A DNA stretch of 64,000 nucleotides. Source: Apoderus coryli (lineage: Eukaryota; Arthropoda; Insecta; Coleoptera; Attelabidae). The position numbers and the translations under genes were made by a program. The notes beneath the pieces were generated by a model. That model had not been told where the DNA came from. It ran no database searches and worked only from the letters and a program-made list of their open reading frames with translations. Positions within the stretch are counted from its first letter, which is position 1. Each line of letters starts with the position of its first letter. Shown one piece after another: positions 22,849 through 34,207 of this stretch. Location of the stretch: the NCBI GenBank assembly GCA_911728435.2, contig OU452202.1, positions 5,621,135-5,685,134 of the forward strand, in the 5' to 3' direction.

Positions 22849-23461
22849 CAGGGTGATTGTTGGTCGATAGTACATTAGACGTTTTGAGAAAACTAAGAAT
22901 ACGATTGTTTTGAGAAATCTATCACTCTATAATATTTTGTATCACTTGCGGAAGTTTATGTCATTAAAAATGAAACACCCTGTATACAATAATTATACTT
23001 TCTTCCCTGTTTTTGATTAAATAATTTGTTTTGATGATTTTTCCAAAACAGGCCTCCAGAAAATATTCACCATTTCGTCCCCTGAATACACAGACCCTTG
23101 AAATTTTGATGGTAGTTGAAGGATATCTTGAAAAATCAATTATGTTGATAGAAAAGGTTACAAGCTGGTCGCAAACTACTGTAGTGTGATCTAGGTAATT
23201 ACTAATAAAAATAGACATACCTAAGCCAATTTTCTCAAATGGAACACCCTCTATATTATCTAATGTTGTGAAAGACAATCAAATTCCCATTCAAATTATA
23301 TGCCATATTTCTATCCCTAAATGGAAAGGCTTCCGAAATAAAAGCAAGTTTCTCGAATCATTGGTTATTTCTGTATATTTTAAAAACAAAACAATCGTAT
23401 ATTATATGCTTGCTTACTTCTCCCAGACCTTCTAATGTAACATCGACCTACAATCACCCTG
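22849..23461. mobile_element. TIR MITE, 613 bp, TA target
   Basis: Ends are CAGGGTGATTGTTGGTCGAT...ACATTAGA left and its complement ending GTCGATGTTACATTAGA right, over 30 bp with two or three mismatches, flanked by TA (22847-22848, 23462-23463). It has no meaningful ORF. A half copy of this family abuts foldback copy E at 43150. Confidence 0.85.
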
Positions 23462-23465
23462 TATA

Positions 23466-23755
23466 TAAACACTGTATCCAAGATATAAAAAAAATGAAAA
23501 GCACATTCTCATTGTTACTTTTTGATGAGAATAAGATAGCGTTTACAATTTTTCACTACAACGTTTCGTTTTTGAAAAGCCATCATCAACTTCGTTTTTT
23601 TGAATACGATTTTTTTTTATTGTTAAATTTAAAGACATTTTCAATTCAAAAATAGGTGGTATATCACGTGTAATGGCTTAAACAAGTTTTCAGTGTTGCT
23701 AGCTGTTATTTAAAATTATTCAAGAAAAATCGCCATAGTTTGGCACTTATAACCC
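23466..23755 (+). mobile_element. Foldback element, copy C (partial)
   Basis: Begins AACACTGTATCCAAGATA, skips most of the left arm, and continues through AAGCACATTCTCATTGTTAC, CGTTTCGTTTTTGAAAAGCC and AAGAAAAATCGCCATAGTTTGGCACTTA. This centre is in the opposite sense to copies A, B, D and E. The right arm is absent. It abuts the right TIR of the 22849-23461 MITE. Confidence 0.7.
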
Positions 23756-24054
23756 CCACAGATGCTAAGATTTTTAACATGGGGCGAGTGTGCAGACCAG
23801 TTTGCATAAATTCGCCTTTATCTGTCTTAGAAACGAATAATTTTCATTGACGCGAAATAAAGACCAATGTTGAAGCACTGTGGGCCCTCCAACAACCTTC
23901 AACTTCTGAACTAGGGAATGCTTAAGTATTATTGGAAGGAAGGAACCCATGTTGATCTTACACATAAGAAATTAATTAGGAAAAAACACATTTTTCGTTT
24001 TTCTTTTTGCACATTTCTGCTTAATTTTCAGTTCTGCACTTATCTTTATGCAGC

Positions 24055-24638
24055 TTTACTTTCCCGCACAGGGAAAAAAATTTGGGATAAAGACGGATAT
24101 AACCATTTTGAAGTTCCTTGAGATGATTAAGACCATTTCCAGATGGAAGTCTGTCTGTATGTATTCTTCCACGATAGCGCCTAAACGCTTTAACCAATTG
24201 AGCTAAATTTTGGTGTGTGAGTTTGGGAGAGTCCTAGGATGAACACATTAGTTTTTAGCTTTAGCCCTATGACAGGAGTGGACACAACTGCCAAATTTTC
24301 AAATACCAGTAGGCGTCGAGTGATACATCATTTTCAAGCATTTTTTATCTGCTATACACCAATAGATTACTTTTGATATTTTCTCAAGAAAATTGCGTTT
24401 AAAATTTCACCAGTTAGGTAGTTGCGTTTTTAGCGTACGTTTCTGGGTTCGAATCCCAACTCTGGCAATATTTTCTTTTCTAATTGTTGAATAAAGTAGT
24501 TTGTTACGTTAGTTTATTGGAAATAATAAAAATAATACAATTATAATATTAATTATTAAAATTCTGTTTCGTTATGCAGGTCATATATTTTTGATTATAA
24601 TATATCTTGTCGGGAAAGTTTTGGGGTGACAGAACCGA
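24055..24638 (+). mobile_element. Composite tRNA-like repeat, copy 1 (uninterrupted)
   Basis: The left end is TTTACTTTCCCGCACAGGG and the right end TGTCGGGAAAGTTTTGGGGTGAC, so the outer 9 bp are inverted (ACTTTCCCG/CGGGAAAGT). In between lie a conserved GACCATTTCCAGATGGAAGT block, the TTTAACCAATTGAGCTAAAT block, TCGAGTGATACATCATTTTC, a tRNA-like T-arm (24448-24468), and a shared AT tail. Only about 580 bp, no ORF. It resembles either a SINE-like unit or a non-autonomous DNA element that captured a tRNA fragment. Confidence 0.8.
24441..24470 (+). repeat. tRNA-derived T-arm and 3' end
   Basis: TGGGTTCGAATCCCAACTCTGGCA has a T-stem (GGG...CCC), a TTCGAAT loop with the box-B core, and an acceptor-like end. 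The anticodon and D-arm are degenerate here. It is part of the composite repeat, not a functional tRNA gene. Confidence 0.65.
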
Positions 24639-24639
24639 T

Positions 24640-26050
24640 TTTTTAGGTATCTCTTACAGAAAGTCACTTTACTGGAATGATGCTTTTATCTACTTTTATT
24701 CCAACATTTTCTCTCTTTTTTCGTGTTTTTGGTATTGTCATAATTTTCTGTATGAATCGTATTGCCTTTGGCTATTTTTTTATTTTGGTTTTGTTGTTTT
24801 TGTATAAGTATTCATAATATGATAATCTGTGTATAGGTACGAGCACTGTTGATTTGATTCTGTAAACCTATTCTTGAGGCCAGTGTTGCCTTCAAACACT
24901 GTTTAAAGAATTTTGAAACTACTTATGTGTATGTAAAACGGGAAATATTTGAATAAAGATTTGTTAAAAAAAAGATCTGAACTGTAGATAATTAATTAAA
25001 GATGTAATTAATTTATTTTCAATTAATAAAATGGTGGAAATGATGAATGTGTATTTATTGTAATCTAACATAATGTAGGATTTGTCTTGTATATCTACCG
25101 TTGTGTCGATCTTGGGACACACTGTAAATTCTAAACATTAACATAACAAAATAAGTATAGGTATTACATAAAAATTATATACCGTTATGTATTCACGTTA
25201 TTGAGAGCCAAAATACATAAAAATAATAATTAAAATATGAAACTAATTAAGAAATTTCTTACGCTAGCCGTTCCTCGCTTGTCACATCACGTATACAACA
25301 CATCTTTTGACATATTGAATAACAGAACTAGTTAAGTAATTTCATTTTTACTCATTTATTCACGTGCCTACTTCTAGCTTTTAGCTATAAATGAAGTTAT
25401 AATTTCCCATTAAATGTTGATGGTTCATTTTTTTTAGTACTTAATTAACAAAAAAAAAAGTAACGAAAATATATTGTAATTGCTTCGTAACGATGATACC
25501 GTAAGACCCGGCCGCTCAATGCCAGACTGTTGGAAATGTGAATAGAGCGGCCTGGAAAACATGATGAGAACCGGCAACTTCGCCTATCGATTGGTTGAGA
25601 CCCGGCGTTTTATACCGTGCTACTGGAAAAAGGAATGTCTTGAATTCCTTCTATTTTTGTTATACTCGTAGGTAGGGTATTGATAATATGTTACCATTTT
25701 GAAATACATTCGAAAACTATTCAGCGGAGAATTCTAATTTCTGTTGGGAGTATTAGGTCCGCTTTTTTCAGTTATTTTAATTGGAATATGTACGTGCCTT
25801 TAACCGACGACGCTTCAGAAAATATAATAAATAATTAACAAATCCACTCATTATACACTATATTTTCCCATGGAACATGATTAGGTACTTGATTTTCCAA
25901 CAAATTTAATTTATTCAATTTCCACAATAATATAACATTATATCTTGGATCATTAAATATTTTTTATTTAAGTTATGTAGGTATAAATATGATTTAGTTT
26001 TGTTTATAGAATTACTAAGCTAAGGGATAAAATTGATCCCTCATAATAAC
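24640..26050. other. No gene recognised; GC-richer patch at 25500-25640
   Basis: AT-rich DNA. The patch at 25500-25640 contains GGCCGCTC and its complement GAGCGGCC 41 bases apart and several CCGG sites, unlike its surroundings. No protein-like frame was found, so it may be part of an unrecognised element. TTGGGACACACTGTA at 25112 resembles a TA-element terminus. Confidence 0.4.
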
Positions 26051-26052
26051 TA

Positions 26053-27462
26053 CACTGAAAAAAATTCTAAAAATGAACCCTAATAAGTAATTATTTGGAT
26101 TTTACTTGTTTAACTCAAACAAAATTTATTTGACTCAAATAAACAGTGTTTGTCCGGAATAAATAGAGCTATTTGATTTTTAAAAAATATTTATTTGGCC
26201 TGGGGTACTTTGACAGAAATACATATTTATTTAATTTAAATAACAGATTAAAGTTAATTCCTGGTTATTTCAATCAAATAAATAATAATAATATATAATA
26301 ATTCAACTCCATAGCGCACGCGTCTTAGTTTAGTATTAGTCCAATGTAGAAGGTGGTATTTATTGTGTTAGTTATGACTTATAAGTACCTATATATTATA
26401 TAATAAATAAAAAAATAATATCCGTTGAATCGTTATTATAGTGGTGTGGAACCTAGAGCACTTATATGACCCCTTTTCGAATGTAAATGCCTAAATGTTA
26501 TAAGTTAATTATAATTGAAACGGTGACAAAAAATCTTAAATTGCTTGAGTACTAATGCATGATTGTTTATTTATTTTTTTATATTATCGTATTGAATTGA
26601 TAAAATAAGGGTAGTAGATACACGTGGATAATGTGTAAATGATCTTGAAACTGAGATTTTATTTAACAGTATTTAATACAAAGATGGCGGCTTGTTTATA
26701 TTTAGGGACCAACAAGAAAATCACCCAATGAAATATTTATTCAGTTCAAACAAATATTTGTTTGGAACATATTCACGGGCGTTTATGTCAAACGCGAAAT
26801 CAACTAGGCGTATTAGGTATACCTATATAAATAAACATTTTTTTGTTTTAAATATATGATTTGTTCTATCCAAATATATATGATCGGGCAAAAAAGTTTG
26901 CTTCCAATAAATACGTTGTTTCTTACAAAGAAATATTTATTTCTTCAAACATTCTTTTTCTAGAAATTAATTTCGAAATATTATTATTAATAAAACCAGA
27001 AACTGTTTGGATCAATTGTTCAAAAAACACCTACACACGTAATATTTTTGGGAATTGTGTGTAGGTGTTTTTTGAACAATTCATCCAACAGTTCCTATAG
27101 TTTTATTAACAAAAATATTTGTAAATTAATCTCTAGAAAAAAATATGTTTGAAGAACTAAATATTTATTTGTAACAAAGTATTTATTGGAAGCAAACTAT
27201 CAGATTTTCCGGAGCAAATTATTTGTTTGGATAGAACAAATGATATATTTAATATAAAAAAATGTTTATTCAGAATAAACAAATATTTATTTATTCCAAC
27301 TAGCAGCACGTTTGGACCAAGTACATGGAATCTTTCTTCTAAATAACTCTAGGTAGTTCAAGCAAACAAATATATCCTTACATTATACGGGCTTTGTTAA
27401 CAAGTAATATTTGTTTGGTTCACCTCCATTTTTTTTTATCCAAACAAACCTTTTTTTCAGTG
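26053..27462. mobile_element. 1.4-kb hairpin element with CACTGAAAAAAA ends
   Basis: Left end TA|CACTGAAAAAAATTC, right end (inward) CACTGAAAAAAAGG, flanked by TA. The interior is almost wholly AT and folds back on itself. From about 26833 to 27285 the two halves are reverse complements (TTTGTTCTATCCAAA / TTTGGATAGAACAAA; GTTTGCTTCCAATAAATAC / GTATTTATTGGAAGCAAAC). The core is a perfect 26-bp stem. It lacks coding capacity. The CACTG termini recall Chapaev/CACTA-type elements, but the TA duplication does not prove membership. Confidence 0.75.
27013..27082. repeat. Perfect 26-bp stem at the centre of the hairpin element
   Basis: AATTGTTCAAAAAACACCTA...CAC at 27013-27038 pairs with its exact complement at 27057-27082 across an 18-base AT-rich loop. 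Such stems can extrude as cruciforms and often collapse in cloning or assembly. Confidence 0.9.
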
Positions 27463-27584
27463 TACCCCAAATCACTTTTAAAGGACTGTTCAGTCTCAAG
27501 AAAATTGGGTCTTAAACCAAATCGGGCCATTGTAAGGGCAAGGTTCAATATCATTTTGTACGTATATTCATAAAAGTAACCTTC

Positions 27585-27805
27585 AAATATTTTAGGGCAA
27601 CGCCACAGTTAAAATAATAGACAGTTACTTCACCTCGTGTCGCCACGTTTGATGTTCATGTCTACAAAGTAATTCGCCGCGCTTATAGTTATAGTATCTT
27701 ATAGTATATATATATAGGAGCCGGCCAGAAATGTGGCTGGGAATGCGACGAGTCGATGCCGTTTTCAGCGTCTAGTGAACCTTCTTCTCTATAGTTAATA
27801 TTCGA
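27585..27805 (+). repeat. Dispersed repeat, inverted partner at 36945-37140
   Basis: Carries GACAGTTACTTCACCTCGTG, TATAGTATCTTATAGTAT, CCGGCCAGAAATGTGGCTGG and GCGACGAGTCGATGCCG. The same blocks occur in the same order on the minus strand at 36945-37140. No ORF and no termini identified. Confidence 0.75.
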
Positions 27806-28389
27806 TGGCAACGCTACCTTTTAGGTATGCACCAAACTATCCATAACTCGTAATACATAACTAATAATTAAATATAGATAATTTGTAAGTAAAAAGGAGG
27901 TTCAAAACTCATGATGTATATTTTTGTTTTGTTTTTTAGTTATTATTGTTCCTGTTTATTATTGTATTGAGTTTAATATTATGTATCTAGTTCTATGTTA
28001 TAATGTATACTTAAATATAATATAATTATAGTAAGTATTATTTTAGTTTAATATTATTAGTACTATCCAAGTACCACTATCTGCGGACGGTCATAAATTA
28101 AGATCTTTAATAAAACGGTTTTTTTCAGATTTCTTAAAACCTCTTACAAGTTGCTCCTGTTCAAAGTATTCTCCTGGATTTTGCCTGCCATTCATAAAAA
28201 CTCTTTTAAAAAATATTAGTTATTGGCCATAAAAGATTACCCCTCTTCTAATGAACTTCGTCAAATTGAGCACACAAATGTTCGAAGGCTCCTGCGTCTT
28301 TGTTATTTAAGTTTTTAAAATTTAACACTTAGACTTAGAGGTTAGAAATGCACCAAAAAAATCACCTTTTCCCATAGATCACCCCGAAA

Positions 28390-28505
28390 AACAATGTTGC
28401 CAAATGTAAACTTGACATTAATTTCAATATTGAAATGAAAGACAACATTCATTGAAATTATTTCAATATTGACATTGAAGTCATTGTTTTTACAGCATAA
28501 GGCTG
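28390..28505. repeat. Cluster of TTTCAATATTGAAA palindromes
   Basis: TTTCAATATTGAAAT at 28419-28433 is a perfect palindrome. Two further partial copies (CATTGAAATTATTTCAATATTG) follow within 60 bases, giving nested self-complementary possibilities. Confidence 0.6.
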
Positions 28506-28559
28506 ATTGAATTAGGGCTGTACAGAAAAAGAAGTTATTTTATGTATTGATATTTTTGA

Positions 28560-28830
28560 ATAGCTGTAGGTCCTGGCTATACTTTTTTTAACATGGTGGA
28601 TGTAATTGCTCACCAATTAACAATATGCTCATACATTGTAATGCAATATTGAATAGTAGTTGCATAGACATTTTCAATGCATTAGTGAAGGAAATACGAA
28701 GGACTATATGATGACTGTCACAGTTTTCGATAGTATGTTTTTTGTTATTTAGTTTTGTAAGTACAGCCTACATGTAATTATTACCTTTAGGGGTGTTTAT
28801 GAGCTTTGAATAAATAAATAAATAAACAAT
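28560..28830 (+). mobile_element. 3' end of a non-LTR element with (AAAT)n tail
   Basis: Sequence ending TTTGAATAAATAAATAAATA looks like a retrotransposon 3' UTR with an AAAT tail at 28808-28827. It sits next to an oppositely oriented RT relic, apparently inserted into it. The 5' limit is uncertain and no coding sequence was recognised. Confidence 0.5.
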
Positions 28831-28834
28831 GAAA

Positions 28835-29010
28835 GGTAGCTGGTTGTTTACTGGCCACTGATGGATGCTGTCTAGATAGAATTTCATCGACGCTGTTATG
28901 TCATAAATAGGTATAAGAAACAGAAGCGGCCCCCATGTGCTTCTTTGAGGAATACCTGATTCAGAAACGAAATCCCAAAAGTCAGAATTTGGTATCGATT
29001 TGTAAAGGCT
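28835..29010 (-). pseudogene. Non-LTR RT fragment (PQGS block)
   Basis: Minus strand reads SGIPQRSTWGPLLFLIPIYDI, a mutated form of the G(V/I)PQGS.LGPLLF block of jockey-like RT, followed by TASMKFYLDSIHQWPV. Only about 50 codons survive. Confidence 0.65.
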
Positions 29011-29846
29011 TCTGTTATAGATATAGTGTATGTATATGGTTAGATAATTATTTAAATATACGATAACACTTAAATTGAAATTTATGTATATACCAAATCA
29101 ACTACTGTAAATAATTAATTGCTTATACCTAATTTATATACGAATAGACTTGCTTAAAAAAGCAATCAAGTAATAAAAGTGATTAGTGTATTGTGTAATA
29201 GACTGTATAATAAAATAAAAAATTATGGAAGCCTCAAGCATTCGAAATTACTTCCTTATCAATTATTAAAACTATACTAGAAATGTAAGTTCACTTGACT
29301 GGAACATTTATTTATTTAATAACATAGTAACAAAGAAAAAAACATTCATTTGCTTTAATTTTCTCAATGTTTCGGTACAGATTCTTCATTCAAACAAATA
29401 TCACTTTGAGGCAGCAGTTTAGAAAAAGTGTCCAAGTCTAATTAATGTTAGGTTAGTTACATACAAATTTAAGTAAAGATAGAAAAACCATGTGCATTGA
29501 AACTACTACAAGTTTCTACCAAGACAGGGAAACTATATGTTTCGACATTTTTCATTATAATGAACTTTCAATTTAAGAACTCCCTACACTTACTACTACA
29601 AGTACTAAGAACTGTATCATCTTAAAAGCATTTGCAATGTTTAAGTTTGTTAAGAATTTTAGGATCTTTCTATAGGATTTTTTGATCGTATGCTATAAAT
29701 TTCCCAGCCTAGCGCATTTAAACATTCAGGTTAATCTGTCATCAAATAATTATATTTGAAAGCTCTAACATCGCTTCAAATCAAAGAAGAAATTGATTCA
29801 ATACTGAAAGACTCGTATTCAACTACGAGACAATGGTTTTTGGAAT
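29011..29846. other. No gene recognised
   Basis: AT-rich unique DNA; no inverted ends, protein motifs or repeats shared with the rest of the window were seen. Confidence 0.5.
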
Positions 29847-29848
29847 TA

Positions 29849-31298
29849 AGGTAAAGTGCCCAAATATCGCCCCTCTAAGCAAAATCGTGAATAATAATTA
29901 TTTGTTAGGAGTTAAAAATACATCAAAAAATGATTAAGGGAACTCAACTCCATATATAATAGTTCGGTTAATGTAATCCTCTCAATAAATAATTTTGACC
30001 GAAAAATAAAAATAAAACGCAAAAATACAAAAACTTTGAGTTGACAAAAAATTGTCCTAATTCCGCCCCCTTATATACTTATTCATTGAAAATCTAATTA
30101 AAACCATTACAAACCTTCTTAGAATATTTTTATTGAAAGGAAAATATGTTGAAGAATACATTTTTATACTTAAGTGTACGTTGATTTACCCATCCATACA
30201 AAAATCACAAACAAAATTTTTGGATGTCGTTGAAGAAGATGAACACAACTCGTGGTTCCACTTGAAGCATTTAGAGCACTTTACCCATTTCTCTCCTCGC
30301 CTATCTTGAGAAAATAGCCTTCCACAAATAGGACATGCCACATCTTCGTCGTTTGAACTATACTCGTCATCCGTGGATACAAGTGGCACCTGGTGTTCAT
30401 CCTCAGAGTCACTTAAACTCAAGTAATATTTCTTTGTTTTCTTTTTGGGAGGTTTCTTTGATAAAAATGTTTTACCTGCTCTTCATCTTCATTGATGAGA
30501 CGTTTCTTTACATTTGACTGGAATCTATTCTTCTGACGGATTTCCGCCATTTGTTTCTTTTCCATCGAGGATGTTACAGACGACTTATGGTCACTTCCTG
30601 TTACCAAGAATGAGGTGCCGGCTCTAGAAGACGTGGAAGGCTCGATTACTGGCACTGGCTTAATCTCTCTTAGACTGATCATTTGAGGTGGAGGTGGAGC
30701 TGGAGCATTCTGGTTCCCTTCATCATCAGACATCTCTGGCTATTTTTCAAGTTGTCTAGCTATGAAGTCGTGCTCTTGAAAAATATCTGGATTAAAAGGA
30801 TGAATTCCAGTTTTACTAAATCCATTGACTGCAGTTTCAAGGGTAGCAGCACGAAGGTACGCTCCTAAAAAATAAGGCTCGTAAATTCGTCCCCGGACGA
30901 ACTTGGGAAACTCAAGGGGGACGGATTTAGGAGTTAGTTATAATAAAAATGGCGCCTGCTCCTGACCAAATGTCTGCGAGTACCCGCCTGTGATAACTGC
31001 TTTACGCTTTATTCATATACTGATTTATAAATATCAATGGGTAAATCATGAAAAACTTACCATGAGGAATAAATATAATTGTTTAAACTGGATTTGATAC
31101 TGTATCACACTGTTACAATATTTAATTTTCAAGTTTCAGTAGGAAATAGATAAAATAAACAACCCTATCAAGGTCACTCTCGTCAACTGAATGGTTATTA
31201 AGCTTTGCTTGTACTGTTTGATAACGTTGCCACATTGTACATGAATTTAGACCGGGGGACGAATTTAAGACAGTGGACAGATATCGGGCACTTTACCT
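29849..31298 (-). mobile_element. Pogo/Tigger-like element, internally deleted, 1.45 kb
   Basis: Ends are inverted: AGGTAAAGTGCCCAAATATC left and, inward from the right, AGGTAAAGTGCCCGATATC. Both sides have a TA (29847-29848; 31299-31300). The interior holds only the 3' end of a transposase gene. A motif like GGGGGACGAATTTA occurs four times in both orientations (30057-30074, 30881-30896, 30916-30932, 31252-31270), in subterminal positions. The motif may be a transposase binding site; that is inference. Confidence 0.82.
30186..30733 (-). pseudogene. C-terminal part of a transposase with PHD-type zinc finger, one frameshift
   Basis: Two overlapping minus-strand frames form one original reading frame. 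The first (from 30733) begins MSDDEGNQNAPAPPPP and is low-complexity, rich in Ser, Lys and Pro. It runs through IRQKNRFQSNVKKRL. After a one-base slip near 30490 it continues AGKTFLSKKPPKKKTKKYY, an acidic SDSEDE stretch, and a Cys-rich C-terminus CPICGRLF...KWVKCSKCFKWNHELC...FVCDFC. That spacing (C-x2-C, then C-x2-C, then H-x2-C, then C-x2-C) is a PHD-like finger, seen at the tail of insect Tigger/jerky-like transposases. The catalytic domain is absent. It may be a non-autonomous element or a two-exon remnant. Confidence 0.7.
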
Positions 31299-32386
31299 TA
31301 AGAAAGATTGCTCGAGCACTGGTAGAGCACCACCCTCAAATAAGCATATTATTATAAATGTATCTACTTACATGCATAACAAGTATTAACAATAGTATTA
31401 ATTATTATAAAGGTATGTTCCTTGCTGTTCGAACACGGACTAGGTACGTGTGCATCTATGCCTAAACTTCTAAAAACAAAAGCAATCTTTTTCATAAAGA
31501 TTTTTAAAATATCGTAGGACATGCATTGTTATGAAAAGATAAAAGGGTGCGCCTACGGTCGGTATTGACATTACAAAGGGATATCGAGTTGTGGTTTTTT
31601 ATATCATTTTCAACTAAGTTTTGAAACACTATACTACTAATAAAAATAGAAATCTTAACCGGAAGTTTTGCATAACTACTTCAATGTCAGAAATACATTG
31701 TTAACTTCATAACCAGTATATCCATGTCAAGTGTGGGAACTTAAAGAGAACCCTGCTAAAATTCTAGATATAACTTTTTTGGTTTCGTTCTTCTCTGAAA
31801 GTGGTTTTATACAGAACAAAGATATCGGATGTACGAGTATGTGAGGTAATTTTAAGTAGTCTTTTGTTATACAGTTGAAATTAAAAATGTTAACATTTAT
31901 AAATGTTTAATCGATAGAGTAATATTGACAAACTCTCTGCACTACTTCAGCAAAACACTGTCCTCAACACTAATTTGGGGCGAGTTTGTCAATATTTTTG
32001 AAGGTAGTCTCTGCAGTGGTCATCGGAACACGTTAATAGTATTATTACTTCTTGAAAAGGTTCTTCCAAATTATTATTAACAATTTTAAAAGAGATATCG
32101 CTCCAGATACTGCTCTATATTTTTCTATTGCATAGATTATTGACAATTCTGTTGATCTAACATATTAGATGCATTGACTGTGGTAAGCAATTCTTTGTTT
32201 CAGGGAACAAAATATCATAAATATTTTGAAAATGCAAATCTATCTTTTGCAACATTAATTATAACGTCACAAACCTCAACCACAGAGCACGATTATTTTC
32301 CGTTTCTGTTCTTTTCGTACCGGTACCTCCACCTACAATACCACTAGCTTCATTTCCAATATCATTCATTCGATTTTTCCTAACTA
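31299..32386. other. No gene recognised
   Basis: AT-rich DNA with no recognisable coding or element structure. The pair GACAAACTC / GAGTTTGTC near 31928 and 31982 makes a weak stem. Confidence 0.45.
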
Positions 32387-32388
32387 TA

Positions 32389-34207
32389 CACAGAAAAAAA
32401 TCTTACTGTAATATCAATATTAGCGATATGTTTGATTGCCTCTATTTTGGTTTAATGACAGTAATACTTAATTCATTAGATTACAATTCGGCCAACATTA
32501 AATATATACTTAATCCGACATTCCAGATATTATTGAAATTCAATTTCATATATGTTAGGCACAAAACAGATATATTTTTTCTTTCAATGATTACAGTAAT
32601 AATTGGCAACTAATATTGCAATTGTATTATTTCAAATATTGTTATATTACGATAAGCAAGAAAAAGCATTGGAAGAATATTATTTCTCTACTCGGATTAT
32701 TAGATATGTATCATTGAATTAACAAAATCAAATTTTACTCGCTATCATATTCTACTATTTAAATAAACTAAATAATATTAAGTCAATACTTCTTATTGTT
32801 GGGACAACCTTAACTTATTATTGGGCCGGGCTAAATTCATCGATATATCGAAACACAAAACGTCGAGTATCCAACATTTTGCACTCATGCATGTATCGAA
32901 TTTAAGTATATAAATTAAATAAAAGCTGGATTTTCGTACTACCTACCCCACTTCGTAAATTTTAGTTTTTAACTTAAAAAAAAATGCTTTCATACGCCGA
33001 TTTCATAATAAAACGAATTCAAAACCATTGATATAAAAACGTAGATTTCGGGCTGATGTATCGGGAAATTTCTCCCTAGTCACTAGCAAAGCTTAAAACA
33101 ATAGGTTATGTTACATTTATATATTTATTCTATTTGTGTGCCGGTAGCGCGTGTCTATATAGTTAAGTTCTATAATCTGCAATAATATATTATGGAAGAC
33201 TTCTTAAACGCCTCAGAATTGGACAAACTAATTCCAATATTCTCCGGTAAGTTTTACTCCTAACTAAGTATATCTAATCATAAGTTTTTTACTATAAATT
33301 ATTTTGTGTAAGATTTTCGAACAATACTATTAAAGATCGGTCTAGCCAACAAATGATTTAAGAGGTACCTATAATGCATAATAAAAACGTTTTAACAACT
33401 AACTATTCAGGGTGTTCCATTCAAAAGTTATGAATATTAAGCTTTTTATTTCACATTAACCAGTATAGCATGGCAGCATGGAATACATTTTTGCAACCTC
33501 AGATAACCTCAAAATTCAAAATATCCTGTTTTAACACGATGTAGGTATACAGTATACAAAGTACCGAGCGGGAGTGGGACACTATGAAGATATGGTAAAA
33601 AAGCACAAATACGATATTTGGTTTAATATTTTGTTAGTCGTACATGAACATTGAACATGAATGTTCATGTATTAGAATGACATACATCTTTTAATGTATT
33701 GTTTATTTTTTGTACTGTGATTATAGAGTAATATTTTTTTATTACAATACAATGTATTATAGAATTAATAAAACTGTTTTTGAATAAAAACTTTCTTTTA
33801 TTTCATACAATTAGTTAACGTGATAGTTTTATTAAATTAAGTAATTAATTTCTCTCCAGGATTATATATAAAATTGATTTAAAATGACAAAACAACTATT
33901 TCAATACCAAAATATATTCTGTCTATAATTTCTGTATTCCCCTTAAAAAGCAATAAATGTTCTATCAACGATAGTGACAATTAGTCCAATCAATACTTTT
34001 TATTTAATTTCAATATATTCTTATAATTGAGGCATTTGATTGGAAGTCAATTAATTCTTATACTTAAAGCAATAAAGTCATATATTTCGCAATTAATCAT
34101 ATAAGTATAATTGAAAGAAATGTAGCTTTGATTGTGGAATACGGAATATATGCTATCATTGATTGAATGTGCATATGGTTCATGATATGATAGATTTTTC
34201 TCTGTGT
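32389..34207 (+). mobile_element. Candidate TIR element with CACAG ends, 1.8 kb
   Basis: Left end TA|CACAGAAAAAAATCTTAC and right end (inward) CACAGAGAAAAATCTATC, 16-18 bp with a few mismatches and TA on each side. The termini resemble the CACTGAAAAAAA ends of 26053-27462. The interior has a short promoter-like stretch and a small possible first exon at 33192, then AT-rich DNA. The TIRs are short, so the boundary call is moderate. Confidence 0.5.
33192..33246 (+). CDS. Possible first exon of a transposon gene, SAM-like N-terminus
   Basis: ATG opens MEDFLNASELDKLIPIFS, then reaches CCG|GTAAGTTTT, a strong splice donor in phase 1. The pattern MEDFL....L..LIP.F resembles the first helices of SAM domains that start some insect transposon proteins. 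A TGTGTGCCGG/TATATAG promoter-like stretch lies just upstream. No second exon was found. The match covers only 18 residues. Confidence 0.35.

Noticed and set aside
22964..23278. 104-codon minus-strand ORF inside the 22849 MITE
   Set aside because: Not protein-like and no homology to transposases; a chance frame in a MITE.
24607..24807. 66-codon aromatic-rich ORF
   Set aside because: Begins inside the composite repeat tail and runs on through T-rich DNA; not preserved in other copies.
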